Assembly (NCBI GenBank): GCA_004356265.1 | Contig: SMXK01000133.1 | Coordinates: forward strand, 1-9,241 | Direction: 5' to 3' | DNA length: 9,241 bases | Origin: Bacteroidota bacterium | GTDB lineage: Bacteria > Bacteroidota > Rhodothermia > Rhodothermales > UBA10348 | Part shown: positions 7,087-9,241 of the stretch, one piece after another | How the letters are laid out: each line of letters opens with the position of its first letter | Numbering within the stretch: position 1 is the first letter of the stretch | Made by a program: the position numbers and the translations under genes | The notes under the pieces: model-generated | What the model was told of the DNA's origin: nothing | The model's database searches: none | Seen by the model: the letters and a program-made list of their open reading frames with translations, nothing else

Positions 7087-7149
7087 GATGTATGCACTCT
7101 CGTATTCTTTGTTACTTTTTTGCGGTCGATGGCACAGATTTAATTTCTT

Positions 7150-7161
7150 CCTTTACAAAGG
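7150..7161. other. Short dyad between SUMF1-fold and oxidoreductase genes
   Basis: CCTTT and AAAGG flank a two-base centre, and outer AATTT (7142-7146) and AAATT (7167-7171) can also pair loosely. It lies at the end of the SUMF1-fold gene and could be a transcript-end hairpin or operator half-sites, but no T run follows on the minus strand. The evidence is weak. Confidence 0.2.
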
Positions 7162-7170
7162 GTATTAAAT

Positions 7171-8205
7171 TTATCCGCCCAAAACCAGGCCCCAAAAAGC
7201 GGCCTGTTCTTCTGCAGACGGAGGATCTACAGGGGCAATAAGCCGAAAACCTACGAATGGAGAGTCAGTATTCCACCAGAAACTTTTCGGAATCTGCGGA
7301 TCGCGTCTTTTCCAGCGCATACTTGACTCTTCCCGCTGTTTGCAAGACAGGTCTGCGACATCACTCTGATACGATCCGCCCCTTACCGTGCGAGGGTGTA
7401 ATTTTGAGGGCTCCCGCCATGGATCGACAACAGCTGAACCCGACGCTGATAAATCTTTGTAAAAATTTTCGTCGTACTGGTCGAGCGTCCACTCGGCAAC
7501 ATTTCCAAGAATGTCCAGAAGACCCGAAGCGTCCCGATCACGAGTTCCAATCATGTGCAGGTGATCTTCTGAGTTTTCACTGAACCATGCGGTCGTGCTA
7601 AGTCTCGATTTCAAATCTGAACCGTCTGTCGCAGAAGAATTGCCAAATTCATTTCCCGCAAGGCATGCATACTCCCATTCCGCCTCAGTCGGGAGCCTTA
7701 AGAACCAGCCCGTTTTTTCAGACAACCACCGGGCATATTGCAGTGCACTCCATTGTGTTATCCCCACTACAGGAAATCCGGCACCATCCATTCCATGAGA
7801 TGGATCTTCGTACGGCGTACTTGGCCGCGCGACAGCATCCACCTCAAGCTTCTTTCCATCCACATTAGTCGAATCCGAATCCCGGTCGCGGAATCTGAAC
7901 AGGGCGAAAGCATCGTAGGAGGTCTCTGTTTCGGCAATCCAGAAGGAAGATATTTCGACGGGAACGCCAGGCTGATGAGCCGAATCAGACAATTCGCCCC
8001 CTAAAACCCCTTGACCGCCAGCTATCGGTATCATGGTAAACGATACATCAGATCCCGGAATTCTGATCTTAGTCGGGCTGAGTGAATCGTGTGCCTCAAT
8101 CTCAGAAACGTCGGGGGCAGAACTCGTCGAACGGCACGCTGACAGGAAGATCGGTGCTATTGAAACCGTAACCATAGTGGCCATGTAGGTCAATCTTAAT
8201 TTCAT
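7171..8205 (-). CDS. SUMF1/FGE-sulfatase-fold lipoprotein
   Basis: This 344-residue protein starts with a lipoprotein signal (lipobox LSAC, C24), so it should be membrane-anchored outside the cytoplasm. From about residue 55 to 325 it is a formylglycine-generating-enzyme-like domain: SFWIAETETSYDAF at 87-100, GFPVVGITQWSALQYARWLS at 143-162, RLPTEAEWEYA at 170-180, LLDILGNVAEWT at 229-240, RGGSY at 275-279 and VGFRLI at 318-323. The paired catalytic cysteines that follow GGSY in true formylglycine-generating enzymes are not present: the sequence reads GGSYQSDVADLSC, with only one cysteine. It is therefore unlikely to activate sulfatases, and no sulfatase gene is seen. Gliding lipoproteins GldJ and GldK share this architecture and are an alternative, but the Gfo and isomerase-like neighbours favour a role linked to exported sugar enzymes. 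It is the first gene of the leftward run and lies divergent from egtB. Confidence 0.88.
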   Translation of the reverse strand: MKLRLTYMATMVTVSIAPIFLSACRSTSSAPDVSEIEAHDSLSPTKIRIPGSDVSFTMIPIAGGQGVLGGELSDSAHQPGVPVEISSFWIAETETSYDAFALFRFRDRDSDSTNVDGKKLEVDAVARPSTPYEDPSHGMDGAGFPVVGITQWSALQYARWLSEKTGWFLRLPTEAEWEYACLAGNEFGNSSATDGSDLKSRLSTTAWFSENSEDHLHMIGTRDRDASGLLDILGNVAEWTLDQYDENFYKDLSASGSAVVDPWREPSKLHPRTVRGGSYQSDVADLSCKQREESSMRWKRRDPQIPKSFWWNTDSPFVGFRLIAPVDPPSAEEQAAFWGLVLGG

Positions 8206-8339
8206 GACCCAAATATACGTTTATTAGTTCAGCTGACTTTCAATATTCTGTTTACAGAGTTGTAACACCTGCACGACTAAAATCTCTTAATGGACACCGG
8301 GTTATTGTTTGCTGTTGGTGATTTGAAGTAAATTCTATT
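8206..8339. promoter_or_regulatory. Divergent intergenic region, SUMF1-fold lipoprotein / egtB
   Basis: These 134 AT-rich bases separate two divergent genes and should hold promoters for both. Toward egtB no clear -33/-7 pair or Shine-Dalgarno is visible; the start is preceded only by A/T-rich sequence. The one promoter-like word on the other strand is listed separately. Confidence 0.45.
8210..8217 (-). promoter_or_regulatory. TAnnTTTG-type -7 element candidate
   Basis: TATATTTG on the minus strand matches the Bacteroidota -7 consensus TAnnTTTG. A TTG about 23 bases upstream could be part of a -33 element, but the spacing is longer than usual. The element ends four bases before the ATG of the SUMF1-fold lipoprotein, so use of it would give an almost leaderless transcript. 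This is one short match and may be chance. Confidence 0.25.
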
Positions 8340-9241
8340 ATGCCTGAACTGAATTCAATTATTAAAAAAGTGGCGCTTGCAGACCAATTCATTGCCGTAA
8401 GATCATTTACAGAAAAGTTATGCAACACGTTGGAAACCGAGGACATGGTTCTTCAATCTATGACAGATGCCAGCCCGACACGTTGGCACTTGGCGCACAC
8501 AACATGGTTTTTTGAATCGTTTGTTCTGAAGCAATTTGACCCTTCGTATCGATCCTTCCACCCCGAGTTCGACTTCCTGTTCAACTCCTATTATGTTCAA
8601 GCAGGTAAACGATTTTGCAGGTCGGATCGCGGGTTACTCTCAAGGCCTACCGTGAATACGGTCATGGCATTCAGGAGGCACATCAACGATGTAATTCCGA
8701 TATTGATTAACAAAGTGCTCGGGACCGCCGCTGAAAGAGAATTTTTTCGAGTGCTTGAGATCGGTTTGAATCATGAACAGCAGCATCAGGAATTGATCTT
8801 AACGGACATCAAACACGCATTGTCTCTGAATCCCCTTCAGCCTGCAATTTTTCCGGGAGATATTCCACGTGCGACACCACCCGGGCGAATCCAGTGGGAA
8901 TCTATCAGCGAAGGCATCTATGAATTAGGGACAGATCTGGAGTCCTTCCATTTCGATAACGAAGGACCGAGACACAAACAATATTTGTCTAGTTATCATA
9001 TCGCCGATCGTACAGTTACAAATGAAGAGTTTCTTGAATTCATCAAAGCTGGGGGATACTCAAACCAGGTGTTGTGGCTTGACAAAGCTTGGGCGGAGAT
9101 CAGTGCCGAACAATGGAAGCGGCCTTGTTATTGGAACGAGTCTGATGATGGTTGGACAGAATACACCATGTACGGTACCCGCCCGCTGGATATGAATGCT
9201 CCCGTGTGTCACATCTCGTATTACGAAGCAGATGCCTATGC
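8340..9241 (+). CDS. egtB: Ergothioneine biosynthesis protein EgtB, 3' end cut by window
   Basis: The frame opens at ATG 8340 and stays open for 300 codons to the window edge, so the C-terminus is missing. EgtB is a non-heme iron sulfoxide synthase that joins hercynine to gamma-glutamylcysteine or cysteine using oxygen, in the cytoplasm. The N-terminal DinB-like domain supplies the three-histidine iron site: H53 in RWHLAHTTWFFES, and H145 and H149 in NHEQQHQE. RFCRSDRGLLSRPT at 91-104 contains an RxxR pair (R94, R97), likely equivalent to residues that bind the thiol substrate. The SUMF1-fold catalytic domain starts near EGIYELGTD (191-199) and continues through DNEGPRHKQYLSSYHIADRTVTNEEF. 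OvoA is an alternative within this superfamily but carries a fused methyltransferase that cannot be tested here. It is divergent from the SUMF1-fold lipoprotein gene. An egtD methyltransferase gene would be expected nearby. Confidence 0.93.
   Translation, partial: MPELNSIIKKVALADQFIAVRSFTEKLCNTLETEDMVLQSMTDASPTRWHLAHTTWFFESFVLKQFDPSYRSFHPEFDFLFNSYYVQAGKRFCRSDRGLLSRPTVNTVMAFRRHINDVIPILINKVLGTAAEREFFRVLEIGLNHEQQHQELILTDIKHALSLNPLQPAIFPGDIPRATPPGRIQWESISEGIYELGTDLESFHFDNEGPRHKQYLSSYHIADRTVTNEEFLEFIKAGGYSNQVLWLDKAWAEISAEQWKRPCYWNESDDGWTEYTMYGTRPLDMNAPVCHISYYEADAY

Noticed and set aside
7171..8205. Sulfatase-activating formylglycine-generating enzyme
   Set aside because: The catalytic cysteine pair is absent and no sulfatase gene is present in the window.
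8297..8305. TTATTGTTTG-like word as a -7 element for egtB
   Set aside because: It has one extra base relative to TAnnTTTG and no properly spaced upstream element.
8252..8600. Minus-strand open frames over the egtB start region
   Set aside because: They overlap the conserved iron-site region of EgtB and the divergent gap, with no start signals or recognisable content.
1..9241. Mobile element, phage, toxin-antitoxin, CRISPR or defence system
   Set aside because: No transposase, integrase, terminal repeats, repeat-spacer array or known defence domains were seen on either strand.

Overview
The window looks like a chromosomal stretch of a Gram-negative bacterium, most likely from the Bacteroidota/Rhodothermota/Balneolota side of the tree. 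That placement is an inference. It rests on lipoprotein and Tat-exported sugar enzymes, a GH20 hexosaminidase lipoprotein, a CcmA-type orphan ABC ATPase, mostly absent Shine-Dalgarno sequences and one TAnnTTTG-like promoter word. I see no phage, insertion sequence, CRISPR array, tRNA or rRNA. The region is dense, with no gap above about 140 bases.

Layout. Positions 15-1434 (minus strand) hold a small uncharacterised protein followed by a DUF3524/GT4 glycosyltransferase of the tRNA-queuosine mannosyltransferase family. Divergent from it is a ComF-family phosphoribosyltransferase (1508-2242, plus, TTG start). Its 3' end overlaps by 10 bases a convergent ABC transporter ATPase (2233-2859, minus). 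From a 137-base divergent gap a GH20 beta-N-acetylhexosaminidase, probably a lipoprotein, is read rightward (2997-4691). It ends 11 bases from a convergent three-gene leftward run: a SUMF1/formylglycine-generating-enzyme-fold lipoprotein (8205 to 7171), a Tat-exported Gfo/Idh/MocA oxidoreductase (7086 to 5740) and a Tat-exported hydroxypyruvate-isomerase-like TIM barrel (5629 to 4703). Divergent from this run, an egtB gene for ergothioneine biosynthesis starts at 8340 and is cut by the window end.

How the genes may work together. The leftward run looks like one operon placing a sugar oxidoreductase, a sugar isomerase/epimerase and a SUMF1-fold lipoprotein outside the cytoplasm. The neighbouring hexosaminidase is also predicted to be outside, so an extracytoplasmic sugar or amino-sugar processing module is the most interesting hypothesis, but the substrate cannot be read from sequence. 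The other genes (tRNA glycosylation, ComF, orphan ATPase, ergothioneine) look like ordinary housekeeping or stress genes. I did not find a clearly new defence or mobile system.
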